Below are positions 46,546 to 55,153 of a stretch of 64,000 bases of DNA, piece by piece. The DNA comes from Nocardioides panaciterrulae. Its GTDB lineage: Bacteria; Actinomycetota; Actinomycetes; Propionibacteriales; Nocardioidaceae. The stretch's first letter is position 1. The number at the start of each line of letters is the position of its first letter. The stretch is taken from assembly GCF_013409645.1 (NCBI RefSeq), contig NZ_JACCBG010000001.1, forward strand, positions 310,001 to 374,000, read 5' to 3'. The position numbers and the translations under genes were made by a program. A model generated the notes under the pieces. That model worked only from the letters and a program-made list of their open reading frames with translations. It was not told where the DNA came from and searched no databases.

Positions 46546-47004
46546 ATGCGCGTCTCTGCGAAGTCCGACTACGCCCTGCGCGCGCTGATCGAGATGGCGG
46601 TGCGCGAGGACGGCCGCGCGGTCAGCGCCGAGGAGCTGGGCCGGCTGCAGGACATCCCGCACGGCTTCCTCCAGGCGATCCTGGCCGACCTGCGCAAGGC
46701 CGACATCGTGCTGTCGCAGCGCGGGCAGTCCGGGGGCTGGCGGATGGCCCGTGCCGCCGGCGAGGTCTCGGTGGCCGATGTGATCCGGGCGGTGGACGGT
46801 CCGCTGGTCTCCGTCTACGGGCTGCGACCCGAGGCGGTCAGCTACAGCGGCTCCGCCGAGGTGCTCCAGCACGTCTGGATCGCGGCCCGGCGCTCGCTGC
46901 GCGATGTCTTCGAGCAGGTCTCGATCCAGCAGCTCGCCGACGGCGACCTCCCGGACGCGGTGACCGCGCGCACCGCCGACGAGGACGCCTGGCAGCCGCA
47001 CTGA
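46546..47004 (+). CDS. Rrf2 family transcriptional regulator lacking Fe-S cysteines
   Basis: A 152-residue Rrf2-type winged-helix regulator: [19 protein letters not shown] at the N-terminus, the wing segment [20 protein letters not shown], then [14 protein letters not shown]. Classic members (IscR, NsrR) hold an Fe-S cluster on three cysteines, but this protein has no cysteine at all, so it must sense something else or be constitutive. It is divergent from the acyl-CoA dehydrogenase. ATG 46546 fits the family start. A role in fatty-acid metabolism is inferred from position only. Confidence 0.88.
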   Translation: MRVSAKSDYALRALIEMAVREDGRAVSAEELGRLQDIPHGFLQAILADLRKADIVLSQRGQSGGWRMARAAGEVSVADVIRAVDGPLVSVYGLRPEAVSYSGSAEVLQHVWIAARRSLRDVFEQVSIQQLADGDLPDAVTARTADEDAWQPH

Positions 47005-47028
47005 GCCCGAGCCGGCGGAGCGGGGTCG

Positions 47029-47676
47029 TTACTCGCCCCTGAGTCCCTGGACCCACTGCACCAGCGGCCGCAGCGCCCGCCAGTCCTCGCGCACCGCGTC
47101 GAGCAGCCCGGGGGTGTGGATGTGCGGCTCGAACCCGTGCGAACGGCCGGCGGTCAGCGTCCGGTGGCGCAGCAGCTCGATCCGCGGATGGTCCACGGTG
47201 TAGCCGCGCGGTGAGGTCTTCAGTCGGTCCCCGCCGATCTCGAAGCCCACCGTGGTCAGGCGCGCGAGGAGCTGTTCGAGCTCGGCACCGCGCCGCTCGT
47301 CGTCCACCGCCTCCCGGAACGCCGCGAGCCGGGGCGGCGAGGCGTCGTAGAAGCCGGCGCCGGTGCGCACGCCCTGCGCCGAGACCTGGACGTACCAGCC
47401 GGTGCTCGGCCCGGCGGCGACGTAGGCGCCCTGGTGGGTCTTGTACGGCGTCTTGTCCTTGCTGAACCGCACGTCGCGGTAGGGGCGGAACACCTTGACG
47501 GTCTTCTCGTCGGGCGCGAACTCGGGGGCCAGCGCCGCGGTCAGCGCCACCATCGGCGCGCGCACGGACTGCTCGTAGACGTCCCGGTGCTTCTCCCAGA
47601 ACGACCGGGTGTTGTCCATCTCCAGGTCGTCGTAGAAGTCCAGCGCAGCCACGGGAATCCCGGTGAACCCATCCAT
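47029..47676 (-). CDS. DUF2461 domain protein
   Basis: A 215-residue protein of the DUF2461/TIGR02453 family: FTGIPVAALDFYDDLEMDNT near the start, then RSFWEKHRDVYE, FRPYRDVRFSKDKTPYKTHQ (the most conserved block, about residues 63-82), GWYVQVSAQGVRTGAGFY and a C-terminal RLKTSPRGYTVDHP. No activity is established for the family. ATG 47676 is the only reasonable start. The gene stands alone and converges on the Rrf2 gene. Confidence 0.9.
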   Translation of the reverse strand: MDGFTGIPVAALDFYDDLEMDNTRSFWEKHRDVYEQSVRAPMVALTAALAPEFAPDEKTVKVFRPYRDVRFSKDKTPYKTHQGAYVAAGPSTGWYVQVSAQGVRTGAGFYDASPPRLAAFREAVDDERRGAELEQLLARLTTVGFEIGGDRLKTSPRGYTVDHPRIELLRHRTLTAGRSHGFEPHIHTPGLLDAVREDWRALRPLVQWVQGLRGE

Positions 47677-47904
47677 GTCTCGAGCCTAGGGTGCGTCCGC
47701 TCGTCGTCACCCGAGCGGAGAGCCGAGGCCCCGGGAGAGGTGATCGAGGACTCGTCGGCGAGCTGGCCCGTTCCGAGGATCTGGGCGCTCCCGGAGTCGT
47801 ATGATCTCGTCGCAGATCAGGTCACGTGTCCCTGGCAGACGCGCAAGACGGCGGACCGAAGTCGCACCATCCCGCCCACCCCCTGCCTCCCCTGGACGAG
47901 CCCC

Positions 47905-48588
47905 GTGATCCTGCTGCTCGGCGCTGCCGCGTCGCTGTTCTCCCTGTCCGCCACCGTGCCGCAGGTGCTGCGCGCCGCACGCACCCGCTCCGTGGAGGGC
48001 GTCTCCTACGTCTCGGTCGTGCTGTCGCTGGCCACCTTCACGCTCTGGGTCGTCTACGCGTTCGCGGTGGCCGACCGGGTGCAGATCGTCAACAACGTGC
48101 TCGCGTTCGTGCTGCTGATCGCGCTGGCCGTCGTGGTGGCCCGCACCGGGGGCCGGAGCTCGTGGGCTGCCGTCGGGGCGATCCTCCTCAGCGCCGCCGT
48201 CGCCGTCGTGGTGGTGGACGTGCTGAACTCCTTCGTGCTGGCCCTGGCCGCCACCGCCATCAGCTCGGTCCGGATGCTGCCGCAGACCCGCCTCGCGCTC
48301 GCGCGGAGGCCGATGAGCGGCCTGGACCCCTGGAGCCTCGTGCTGGGCTGGGTCGGGATGGTCCTGTGGGCGTCGTACGGCGCCGCGGTCGGCGACCTCG
48401 GCGTGCTGATCTGCTCGGCGCTGGGCCTGGTCATGCAGTCGGCCATCGTCGCGGTCCGGGTGCCGCCCCGTCGCTCGCTGCAGTCCCTGGCCGAGGGACG
48501 GCTCGGGACCCCGGTCGCGCGGCTGGCCTCGCCCCTCGCGCGACGCTTCCCGGCCCCCGCCCCGGTGGGCTACGGGCTGGCCGCCTGA
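47905..48588 (+). CDS. two-repeat PQ-loop (SWEET/MtN3-like) membrane protein
   Basis: A 227-residue membrane protein with two PQ-loop/MtN3-type triple-helix units: ATVPQVLRAARTRSVEGVS (about residues 13-31) and RMLPQTRLALARRPMSGLD (about residues 125-143), separated by extra helices. Bacterial SemiSWEETs have one unit and dimerise, whereas this protein carries both in one chain, like eukaryotic SWEETs. It is a possible sugar or small-molecule facilitator, but the substrate is not known. The start is GTG 47905, which trims a Pro-rich 5' extension. The C-terminal 45 residues are cytosolic and basic. Confidence 0.75.
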   Translation: MILLLGAAASLFSLSATVPQVLRAARTRSVEGVSYVSVVLSLATFTLWVVYAFAVADRVQIVNNVLAFVLLIALAVVVARTGGRSSWAAVGAILLSAAVAVVVVDVLNSFVLALAATAISSVRMLPQTRLALARRPMSGLDPWSLVLGWVGMVLWASYGAAVGDLGVLICSALGLVMQSAIVAVRVPPRRSLQSLAEGRLGTPVARLASPLARRFPAPAPVGYGLAA

Positions 48589-48617
48589 GCTTCCGCGGCG
48601 GGCCTGCGCCGGGCTCG

Positions 48618-49793
48618 TCAGCCGAGGTCGGCGCTGAGCTGGCGGTCGCCGGACTGGGCGCGTGCGGTGATCGTGACCGTGGAGCCCCCGCAGCGCGGCG
48701 CCTCGAGGAACGCGTGGCCGCCGCTGGTCCGGTAGACCACGTCGAGGCCGTCACCCGGGGTCCAGCGCAGCAGCGTCGCCGGTCCGTTGTCGGTCTGCGG
48801 GTCCCGGGCGAACCAGGCGGCGCCGGCGCACCACGTCAGCGACCCGGACACCGCCGGGCCGAGGTCGGCGTACCCATCGCCGCCGCGGGCGTAGACGTGG
48901 GACTCCTCGACCCGCCGCTCGTGCGGGATCACGCTCCACACCGCGCCGTCGCGCGTCAGCAGGCCCTCCCAGCCGTGGCAGTCCGGCACGCCGGGGAACG
49001 GGTCGAACCGGATCCCGTCCACGCGGCCGATGGTCCGGCACGAGGGGCGGCTGTCGTCGAAGGCCAGCACCGCGTCGCCGTACGGCGTGATCCGGGCGTT
49101 GTTGAACCCGTGGCGAGGCGGGGCGCACCAGCCCAACGTCGAGGTGGCGGTGCCGAGGTCGACCGTGGCCACGCAGTAGTGGCCCTGGTGGATCGTGGCG
49201 TGCAGCAGGTGCCCGTCGCCGAGGGCCCAGGCGCCGCCGTTCACGGTGGGGACGTCGGAGCCGCCGTCGAGGGTGAAGCTCTGCTGGTCGTCGGCGACGT
49301 TGACGACCTGCGCGACGCTGGGGTGTGCCTCCTGGCGGTCCTGGAGCACCACGACGGCCCAGTCCCCGTCCAGCAGCGCGTCGGAGATCCGCTGGCTCGG
49401 GTCGGCGGAGACCGTCGTCGTGCCCGCGCCCGGCGCGGTGATCCTGGCGGTGGTGCCGGCTTGGTCGACCGCGAGGCTGGTCCGGCCGTCCCGGGTCACG
49501 GTGGTGTCCACCGGGCCGGGCACCGGTTGCCAGTCCAGCAGCTGCGTGCCGGCCGGGACCGTGGCCGGGTGGGACGAGGACCCGCCCGACCGGGCGGGCG
49601 AGGACCCGGCGGCCGAGGGATTGCCGGTCGGACTGCCGGACGGGCTGCCGGAGGACGTGCTCCCGGTGGACGGGGTCGGGGCTGCGGACCGCGACGACGG
49701 CGGTGTGGAGCCACCGTCGTCGCAGGCCGAGAGCGCCAGCGACGCGAGCAGCAGCGCGGCGGCCGCGGCGTACCGCCGGTGGCGACCGGCCAT
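48618..49793 (-). CDS. lipoprotein with propeller-like domain, coupled to the C39-like peptidase gene
   Basis: A 391-residue lipoprotein. The signal peptide AAAAALLLASLALSAC ends in the lipobox LSAC. A 60-residue Ser/Gly/Pro linker follows (SGSPTGNPSAAGSSPA), then a globular domain rich in beta strands with short repeats such as WAVVVLQDRQ and GGAWALGDGHLLHA and several cysteines (CVATVD, CAPPRHG, SCRTIG, DCHGWEG). I do not recognise a family; a WD/propeller-like extracellular domain is likely. ATG 49793 overlaps the stop of the upstream C39-like gene by 1 nt, so the two are coupled and may act together outside the cell. Confidence 0.7.
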   Translation of the reverse strand: MAGRHRRYAAAAALLLASLALSACDDGGSTPPSSRSAAPTPSTGSTSSGSPSGSPTGNPSAAGSSPARSGGSSSHPATVPAGTQLLDWQPVPGPVDTTVTRDGRTSLAVDQAGTTARITAPGAGTTTVSADPSQRISDALLDGDWAVVVLQDRQEAHPSVAQVVNVADDQQSFTLDGGSDVPTVNGGAWALGDGHLLHATIHQGHYCVATVDLGTATSTLGWCAPPRHGFNNARITPYGDAVLAFDDSRPSCRTIGRVDGIRFDPFPGVPDCHGWEGLLTRDGAVWSVIPHERRVEESHVYARGGDGYADLGPAVSGSLTWCAGAAWFARDPQTDNGPATLLRWTPGDGLDVVYRTSGGHAFLEAPRCGGSTVTITARAQSGDRQLSADLG

Positions 49794-51025
49794 CAGACGC
49801 CGATGTTGTGCTGGAAGTGCGCCTCGTTGGCCCGGTAGCTCTTGTAGGCCTGACGCCACTGGACCCTGTCGATGTAGGGCTCGGAGGGGTCGAAGCGCTG
49901 CTGGTCCCACGGCTCGAAGTAGCCGATCTGGTTGGGCTTGTCGCCGCGCTTGTCGTAGCCCCGGCCGACCTGGAAGTGGCCCGAGGCGTCGTCGTCGAGG
50001 TAGGGGTAGTACTTCTTCAGCAGGATCGGGTGCAGGATCACCGGCGCCTTGTAGTCGACGATGTGGCGGAACAGCAGCAGCTGCCACTTGCCGAAGCCGT
50101 AGTCGCCGACGTCGAGGGTGATGTAGGCCCCGGCGTGGTCCTTGTCGTCCCAGCCGGTGGCCGCGTTGGTCACCCGGACCATGTCGGTGATCGCGGTGCC
50201 GCTGCTGGTGGTGCCGAGCTTGTTCGCCCAGTGCTGCTGGCTGCGCGCGTGGCCGGTCCAGCCCCAGGCGACCATCTGCATCGTGGTCGGGCCGCACCAG
50301 TAGGTCTGGTGCTGCTCGGAGACGTCGTGACCGTTGAGGACGTGGGCCTTCTGCGGGTAGTCGCCGCGGGTCTTGCGCTGCTGCCGGGTCGTGCGGCTGC
50401 GGGCGGCCGCGGTGCCGTCGGCGGCGAGCATCTCGGGGTGCGCGGCCAGCACCGAGCTCGGGATCGTGACGCCGTCGATGGCGTGGCGCAGCAGCCACAC
50501 CTTGCCCACCGAGCGGGCCGCGGCGGTGAGCTCGGCGCGCTCGGCGTCGGCGCGGGCCGCGGGGCTCATCCGACCGAAGCGGCGCAAGGTGGCGAGCTCG
50601 TCGAGGTCGCCGGTGCTCTCGGTCGCGGCCGGGCGGGCGGCGATGGCTCGGGCCGCGGTGGCCGCCCGGGCCTGGACCTGCGCCTGGGTGCTCTCGGTCC
50701 AGCCGGTGTGCAGGCAGTAGCGCTGGCCGTCGAAGTCGGCGCACCGCACCAGGGCCGCGGCCAGGCGGCTCGGCCCGGCGTTCACCGGCACCCGGCCGGG
50801 GGCCTGGGCCCGGCCCTGGGCGAGGACCCGGTCGATCTCCGCCTTCAGCTCGGGGGTGAGCCGGCCGCGCGGCGCGGTGTCGGCGGTGGCCAGCGCGCGA
50901 GTGGTCCGGTCGCTCGACGCGGCGATCCGGCCCTCGTCGTCCCCGCCGTGCGGGACGAAGGGAGCGGCGGCGAGCAGCAGCGCGAGCGCGCCGACGGCAA
51001 GGGTGCGGGGGCGGGGGCGAGACAT
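49793..51025 (-). CDS. secreted C39-like (papain-fold) cysteine peptidase
   Basis: A 410-residue exported protein. The signal peptide (MSRPRPRTLAVGALALLLAA) is followed by a pro-like helical region (about residues 45-210) and then a C39-like catalytic domain with Cys244 in YWCGPTTMQMVAW. The HPILLKKYYPYLDDDASGHF strand-turn supplies the His and GYFEPWD is likely the acidic part. Family members cleave peptides or are pseudo-enzymes. The ATG at 51025 has GAGG 6-10 nt upstream. The lipoprotein coupled to it at the 3' end may be a partner or substrate tether. No bacteriocin gene is apparent. Confidence 0.78.
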   Translation of the reverse strand: MSRPRPRTLAVGALALLLAAAPFVPHGGDDEGRIAASSDRTTRALATADTAPRGRLTPELKAEIDRVLAQGRAQAPGRVPVNAGPSRLAAALVRCADFDGQRYCLHTGWTESTQAQVQARAATAARAIAARPAATESTGDLDELATLRRFGRMSPAARADAERAELTAAARSVGKVWLLRHAIDGVTIPSSVLAAHPEMLAADGTAAARSRTTRQQRKTRGDYPQKAHVLNGHDVSEQHQTYWCGPTTMQMVAWGWTGHARSQQHWANKLGTTSSGTAITDMVRVTNAATGWDDKDHAGAYITLDVGDYGFGKWQLLLFRHIVDYKAPVILHPILLKKYYPYLDDDASGHFQVGRGYDKRGDKPNQIGYFEPWDQQRFDPSEPYIDRVQWRQAYKSYRANEAHFQHNIGV

Positions 51026-51285
51026 CGACGACCTCGAGGCGCGACGGGGATGGGACGTACCACTGTCACCTCTGGTCACAGGAGTCGTCAACCTACCCGG
51101 TCGTCACATGCGCCACAGGGTCGGCGGAGCGCCCGCGCCGTGGGGCGAGTGTGGCGGTCGGTGCGGGCCGCAGGGCCCCGGCGAATGGCAGGGCGGGGCT
51201 CGCGCGGACATGCGCCGTTCGGGCTATGTGGCGGCCGGACGGTGCGGCCTAGCGTGGGCGAGGACGGGGAGAAATGGAGAGTGTC

Positions 51286-51723
51286 ATGTCCGAGGAACTC
51301 AAGGCAGCAGCCGCTCGGATGCCGACGGAGGTGTTCAACCAGGGCAGGTTGGAGGTGATCGACGAGGTGGTCCATCCGGACTTCGTCGACCACGGCACGC
51401 CCTGGGAAGGCATCTCCAACGACCGCGAAGGTCTCAAGGCGATGGTCGGCGCGATCCGCCGGGCGTTCCCAGACCTCGAGAACACGGTCAACCACGTGGT
51501 CGCGGAGGGCGATCTGGTGGCTCAGCACGTGACGACCAGGGGCACGATGCTGGGCGAGCTGGCAGGGATGCCGCCCACCGGGAAGCAGGCGACGTGGGAC
51601 GCGATGCACCTGGTCCGGTTCCGCGACGGGCAGATCGCGGAGCACTGGGTGGTGGTGGATCAGCTGGGCATGTTCCAGCAGCTCGGGTTCGTGCAGATGT
51701 CTGGCCAGCCGCAGCCGGCATAG
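51286..51723 (+). CDS. SnoaL-like ester-cyclase-type protein
   Basis: A 145-residue protein of the SnoaL/ester cyclase fold (alpha+beta barrel). It shows FNQGRLEVIDEVVHPDFVDH at the start, the DREGLKAMVGAIRRAFPDLE helix, then DLVAQHVTTRGTMLGELAGM and the IAEHWVVVDQLGMFQQLG end. Members range from polyketide cyclases to proteins of unknown role. ATG 51286 is chosen (GGAG 6 nt upstream); ATG 51274 has its GGGGAG only 2 nt away. The gene stands alone with its own upstream region. Confidence 0.88.
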   Translation: MSEELKAAAARMPTEVFNQGRLEVIDEVVHPDFVDHGTPWEGISNDREGLKAMVGAIRRAFPDLENTVNHVVAEGDLVAQHVTTRGTMLGELAGMPPTGKQATWDAMHLVRFRDGQIAEHWVVVDQLGMFQQLGFVQMSGQPQPA

Positions 51724-51758
51724 CCGGCGCAGGTCGCGCTCGTGGGCGCGGCCTGATC

Positions 51759-51834
51759 TGGAGCGGATGACGAGACTCGAACTCGCGACATCGACCTTGG
51801 GAAGGTCGCGCTCTACCAACTGAGCTACATCCGC
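51759..51834 (-). tRNA. tRNA-Gly (anticodon CCC)
   Basis: Read on the minus strand, the 76-nt sequence folds as a standard cloverleaf. The acceptor stem is GCGGATG/CATCCGC, the D-arm is TAGCTCAGTTGGTAGAGC, the anticodon stem CGACC/GGTCG holds loop TTCCCAA (anticodon CCC), and the T-arm contains GTTCGAGTC. Discriminator U and an encoded CCA end it, both consistent with a glycine tRNA. Confidence 0.95.
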
Positions 51835-51837
51835 AGT

Positions 51838-51854
51838 GACCCCGCCAGGGGGTC
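51838..51854 (-). terminator. short hairpin between the GDSL gene and tRNA-Gly
   Basis: GACCCC (51838-51843) and GGGGTC (51849-51854) form a 6-bp GC stem with a 5-nt loop. It lies 17 bp after the GDSL-hydrolase stop and 3 bp before the tRNA 5' end, so it may end the GDSL transcript. No T-tract follows. Confidence 0.5.
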
Positions 51855-51871
51855 GCGCACATGCTAGTTCA

Positions 51872-52699
51872 TCAGTCGCCGCCGGGTGACACGGGTCGGG
51901 CCGCGAGCGGTACGGCGAGTCGCGCCAGCGTCGGGTAGCGCGGGGTGACGGTGTCGCCCGAGGATCGTCCGGTGACCCGGCGGTGCACCCAGGGCAGGGC
52001 GGCCTCGCGGGTCCAGGCGAGGTTCTCGCGCAGCTGCTCGCGCCGGGACGGGATGGGCTGGTCGGCCAGGGGCAGTGGTGCCAGGTCGTGCGCGAGCCCC
52101 AGGGTGTCGAGGACCTCGATGGCCATCCGCTGGTGCCCGGCGGACCCCATGTGCATCCGGTCCTCGTCCCAGTAGCGCCAGTCGCGGTACTCCCGCAGCC
52201 GCCAGAAGTCGACCACGGTGGCGCCGTGCCGGTCGGCGCTCTCGCGGACCAGCTCGTTGTAGAGGGCGAACCGGGCCCGGACCGGGCGGTAGATCGCCGA
52301 CCCGCCGGGGTCGAACGCCGTCCACACGAGCACCCGGGCCCCGGTGGCGGCCAGCGTGCCCAGCGCCCGGTCGTAGTCGGCGACCAGCGCGTCCAGGTCG
52401 ACCCTGGGGCGCAGGATGTCGTTGGCTCCCGCGTAGATCGTCACCAGGTCGGGTTCCAGCGCCACCGCCGGCGCCAGCTGCTCGCGGATGATCGCGTGCA
52501 GCTTGCGCCCGCGGATCGCGAGGTTGGCGTAGCCGAACTCCCCGGTGCCGTCCTGCTCGGCCCGCCACGCCAGCACCTCGGCCACCCGGTCGGCCCAGCC
52601 GCGCAGGCCGTTGGGGCGTCCGGGGTCGGGGTCGCCGACCCCTTCGGTGAAGGAGTCGCCGAGGGCGACGTAGCGGTGGAACGGTCCGGCACTCGACAT
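51872..52699 (-). CDS. SGNH/GDSL hydrolase
   Basis: A 275-residue hydrolase of the SGNH superfamily: block I GDSFTEG (catalytic Ser), block III GANDIL and block V DRMHMGSAGHQRMA (Asp/His). There is no signal peptide. Related actinobacterial enzymes are esterases or lipases acting on acyl esters. ATG 52699 has GGATGGAG just upstream; the longer frame back to 52795 is unlikely. It is divergent from dcd. Confidence 0.9.
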   Translation of the reverse strand: MSSAGPFHRYVALGDSFTEGVGDPDPGRPNGLRGWADRVAEVLAWRAEQDGTGEFGYANLAIRGRKLHAIIREQLAPAVALEPDLVTIYAGANDILRPRVDLDALVADYDRALGTLAATGARVLVWTAFDPGGSAIYRPVRARFALYNELVRESADRHGATVVDFWRLREYRDWRYWDEDRMHMGSAGHQRMAIEVLDTLGLAHDLAPLPLADQPIPSRREQLRENLAWTREAALPWVHRRVTGRSSGDTVTPRYPTLARLAVPLAARPVSPGGD

Positions 52700-52772
52700 G
52701 GCTCCATCCTCGGGGGCCCGACAAGCGCGGGCGGCGAGGGGGTCCGGCCGCGCGCGCGGGTAGGGTGCCCTC

Positions 52773-53348
52773 GTGCTGCTGTCAGACCGCGACATCCTCC
52801 GTCAGATCGAAGCCGAGCGCATCCGCCTCGAGCCGTTCGACGCCGGGATGCTGCAGCCGTCCTCGATCGACGTGCGGCTCGACCGGTTCTTCCGGGTCTT
52901 CGAGAACCACAAGTACCCGCACATCGACCCGGCCGAGGACCAGTCCGAGCTGACCCGGGTGGTCCAGCCCGAGGGCGACGACCCGTTCATCCTGCACCCG
53001 GGGGAGTTCGTGCTCGGCTCGACGTACGAGGTGGTCACGCTGCCCGACGACGTCGCCGCCCGAGTGGAGGGGAAGTCCTCGCTCGGCCGGCTGGGGCTGC
53101 TGACCCACGCGACCGCGGGGTTCGTCGACCCGGGCTTCTCCGGCCACGTCACGCTCGAGCTCGCGAACGTCGCCACGCTCCCGATCAAGCTCTACCCGGG
53201 CATGAAGATCGGCCAGTTCTGCTTCTTCCGGCTGACCTCGCCGTCGGAGCACCCGTACGGCTCGGAGCGGTACGGCTCGCGCTACCAGGGTCAGCGCGGA
53301 CCCACGCCGTCGAGGTCGTACGCGAACTTCCACCGCACCCGGATCTGA
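52773..53348 (+). CDS. dcd: dCTP deaminase, bifunctional dUMP-forming type
   Basis: A 191-residue dCTP deaminase that supplies dUMP for thymidylate synthesis. Motifs include [41 protein letters not shown] and the catalytic Glu in GHVTLELAN. The length and [15 protein letters not shown] motif match the actinobacterial enzymes that both deaminate dCTP and hydrolyse the triphosphate. The start is GTG 52773. It stands alone and divergent from the GDSL gene. Confidence 0.93.
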   Translation: MLLSDRDILRQIEAERIRLEPFDAGMLQPSSIDVRLDRFFRVFENHKYPHIDPAEDQSELTRVVQPEGDDPFILHPGEFVLGSTYEVVTLPDDVAARVEGKSSLGRLGLLTHATAGFVDPGFSGHVTLELANVATLPIKLYPGMKIGQFCFFRLTSPSEHPYGSERYGSRYQGQRGPTPSRSYANFHRTRI

Positions 53349-53395
53349 CCGGCTCTCCCCGGCTCCGAGGCCGGGGGACGGGCCGCGCGCCGGGG

Positions 53396-53548
53396 TCAGT
53401 TGTCGATCCGGTCGGCGAGCCGCCGCAACCGCCGGGCGAGGCGGTGCCGGTGCGGCTCCGCGGGGAGCTGCGGGCCCGAGGCGCGGGCGACGCGCTCGCG
53501 GATCTGCTGGCGGGCCTGGGTCTCGATGGGGTCGAAGCTGTCGTGCAT
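53396..53548 (-). CDS. small basic protein downstream of the DUF4097 gene
   Basis: A 50-residue protein beginning MHDSFDPIETQARQQIRERV with an Arg/His-rich C-terminal helix (RLARRLRRLADRI). ATG 53548 has GGGAG 7 nt upstream and the gene lies 41 bp after the DUF4097 stop on the same strand, so it is probably the third gene of an RHH-DUF4097-small-protein unit. The function is unknown; a helical, basic protein could bind nucleic acid or membrane. Confidence 0.65.
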   Translation of the reverse strand: MHDSFDPIETQARQQIRERVARASGPQLPAEPHRHRLARRLRRLADRIDN

Positions 53549-53589
53549 GGTGGTCTCCCTGTCGGGGCTGAGGGGGTGCGGGGTGGGGC

Positions 53590-54414
53590 TCAGACCTCGG
53601 TCAGCACGATGTCGCCGCTGACGGTCTTGGCGCGGACCTCGACGTGGTCGGTGCCCTCCTGGGGCTGGCCGGCGCCGGTGAGGTCGGAGCGGATCTCGCC
53701 GCTCACGGTGGAGATGTCGGTCCAGACGGGGACGCCGGCCGGGATGCCGAGCTGGACGTCGCTGGAGGCGCCCTTCACGGTCACCCGGCCGCGGTGCGTA
53801 CGGCGCACCTGCAGGTCGCCGCTGCCGGTCATGAACGACAGGTCGTCGCTGGCGGCGGCGACGGTCAGGTCGCCCGAGCCGGTCTTCACGACGACCGGGC
53901 CCGCGACCCGGCCCATCTCGACGTCGCCGGACCCGGTGGACACGGCGGCGCCGGCCAGGGCCTCGCCGAGCGTGACGTCGCCGGAGCCGCTCTTGAGCCG
54001 GAGCTCGCCGCGCGCCTCGCGGATCCGGATGCCGCCGGAGCCGGTGGTGACCGTCCCCGCCCCGGTGAGCAGCTCGAGCCCGACGTCGCCCGAGCCGGTC
54101 CTGACCTGGCACGCCGCCGCCTGGCCGTCGACGGTGACGTCGGCGCTGCCGGTCTTCACCGCCAGGTCGCTGTCGGTGGGCAGCGTGACGACGACGTCGA
54201 GGCGCGAGTCGCTCCCGAACAGGCCGCCGCGCTGCTTGGGGGCGACCACGCTGACCTGGGCGCCGTCCTGGGTCACGTGCACCTCGTCGGCGTCGCGGCC
54301 GGTGACCTCGACGTGGGTCTCGGCGGTGTCGGTGGCGTGGACGGTGACGCTGCCCCGGCCGAGCTCGACGTACAGCTCGACGGGGCGGGGGCTCTCGAAG
54401 CGGTGCTCGGACAT
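53590..54414 (-). CDS. DUF4097-family beta-strand repeat protein
   Basis: A 274-residue protein composed of short beta repeats with a TGSGDV-type turn (VRTGSGDVGLELL, VTTGSGGIRIREA, LKSGSGDVTLGEA, VSTGSGDVEMGRV, VKTGSGDLTVAAA). This is typical of DUF4097/adhesin-like right-handed beta-helix folds. The protein has no signal peptide, so a cytosolic structural or binding role is more likely than adhesion. It follows an RHH regulator by a 185-bp spacer, a pairing seen in other actinobacteria. ATG 54414 has AGGGGA upstream. Confidence 0.88.
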   Translation of the reverse strand: MSEHRFESPRPVELYVELGRGSVTVHATDTAETHVEVTGRDADEVHVTQDGAQVSVVAPKQRGGLFGSDSRLDVVVTLPTDSDLAVKTGSADVTVDGQAAACQVRTGSGDVGLELLTGAGTVTTGSGGIRIREARGELRLKSGSGDVTLGEALAGAAVSTGSGDVEMGRVAGPVVVKTGSGDLTVAAASDDLSFMTGSGDLQVRRTHRGRVTVKGASSDVQLGIPAGVPVWTDISTVSGEIRSDLTGAGQPQEGTDHVEVRAKTVSGDIVLTEV

Positions 54415-54510
54415 GACTGGTTCCCCTGCTCTGGATGGTGTGACGGTGTGTTCGTCCGCGGGACCGGCCTGCTGCGGGTCCCGTCGGGAGTGCTTGACGG
54501 TGTGGCCGGC

Positions 54511-54540
54511 GTTGCCTGTGTCGGCGTTGCCTGTGTCGGC
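54511..54540. repeat. 15-bp tandem duplication in the RHH-DUF4097 spacer
   Basis: GTTGCCTGTGTCGGC is repeated exactly (54511-54525, 54526-54540), followed by degenerate copies up to about 54570. It occupies the long spacer between two genes that otherwise look co-transcribed. Confidence 0.8.
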
Positions 54541-54599
54541 GTAGCCGGTGTCTGTGTTGCCGGTGCGTGCGCGCCGCGGGCCGGCGCGGCTGTCGGCGC

Positions 54600-55142
54600 C
54601 TAGAGCCAGCCGGTCATCCGCCGGTTGCCCCGGGTGGTGCCCTTCCCGAACGGGTCGCCGCCCAGGAAGGGAATGCTGGAGAGGTCGAGGTCGACGTTGA
54701 TGGCGTTCTCGCGGGTGGCGGCCCGCACGATGTTGACCAGCCAGGTATTGAGCGAGTGGCCGGACCGGGCGGCGAGCTCCTCGGCGCGGGCCTTGACCGA
54801 CTCCGGGATGCGCAGCGTGACCCGGGCGGTGGTGCCCTCCTCCTCGCCCTCCTCGGGGCCGGGGGCCGCCGACGGCGCGGCCGCCGAGTCGGCGCCGGGG
54901 GGCGCGACGTGCACCACGAAGGCCAGGTCGCGGCCGTCGAGCCGGACGTCGACCCCGCCGGAGGGCATCTCGGCGGTGATCTCGGCGGCCGCCTGCGAGG
55001 CCGCCTCCATCAGGGCCAGCCGGGCGGCCGGCTCGAGGGCGAACGTGAGCCGCTCGGCGGCGGCCCGGGTCTCCGGGCCGGCGGCGTCCGCGGCGGCGAC
55101 CAGGTCGCGACGGAGGCTGTCGACGTACGGCGTGATGTCCAT
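54600..55142 (-). CDS. HicB-like ribbon-helix-helix DNA-binding protein
   Basis: A 180-residue protein. The C-terminal part has a ribbon-helix-helix/HicB-type domain: ARVTLRIPESVKARAEELAA, then RSGHSLNTWLVNIVRAA. The N-terminal ~95 residues include a strand-rich segment (GGVDVRLDGRDLAFVVHVAP) and an acidic linker. There is no HicA toxin gene adjacent, so this is better seen as a repressor than as half of a toxin-antitoxin pair. An array of TGACGTCA-type sites upstream (55154-55193) is its likely operator. ATG 55142 is preferred over two in-frame GTGs. Confidence 0.85.
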   Translation of the reverse strand: MDITPYVDSLRRDLVAAADAAGPETRAAAERLTFALEPAARLALMEAASQAAAEITAEMPSGGVDVRLDGRDLAFVVHVAPPGADSAAAPSAAPGPEEGEEEGTTARVTLRIPESVKARAEELAARSGHSLNTWLVNIVRAATRENAINVDLDLSSIPFLGGDPFGKGTTRGNRRMTGWL

Positions 55143-55153
55143 GCGCACCACGA

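Noticed and set aside
49793..51025. Bacteriocin-processing C39 peptidase
   Set aside because: The peptidase has a Sec-type signal peptide and no fused or adjacent ABC exporter or double-glycine precursor peptide.
54600..55142. HicBA toxin-antitoxin system
   Set aside because: Only the RHH/HicB-like half is present. No HicA-like small dsRBD protein is adjacent on either side.
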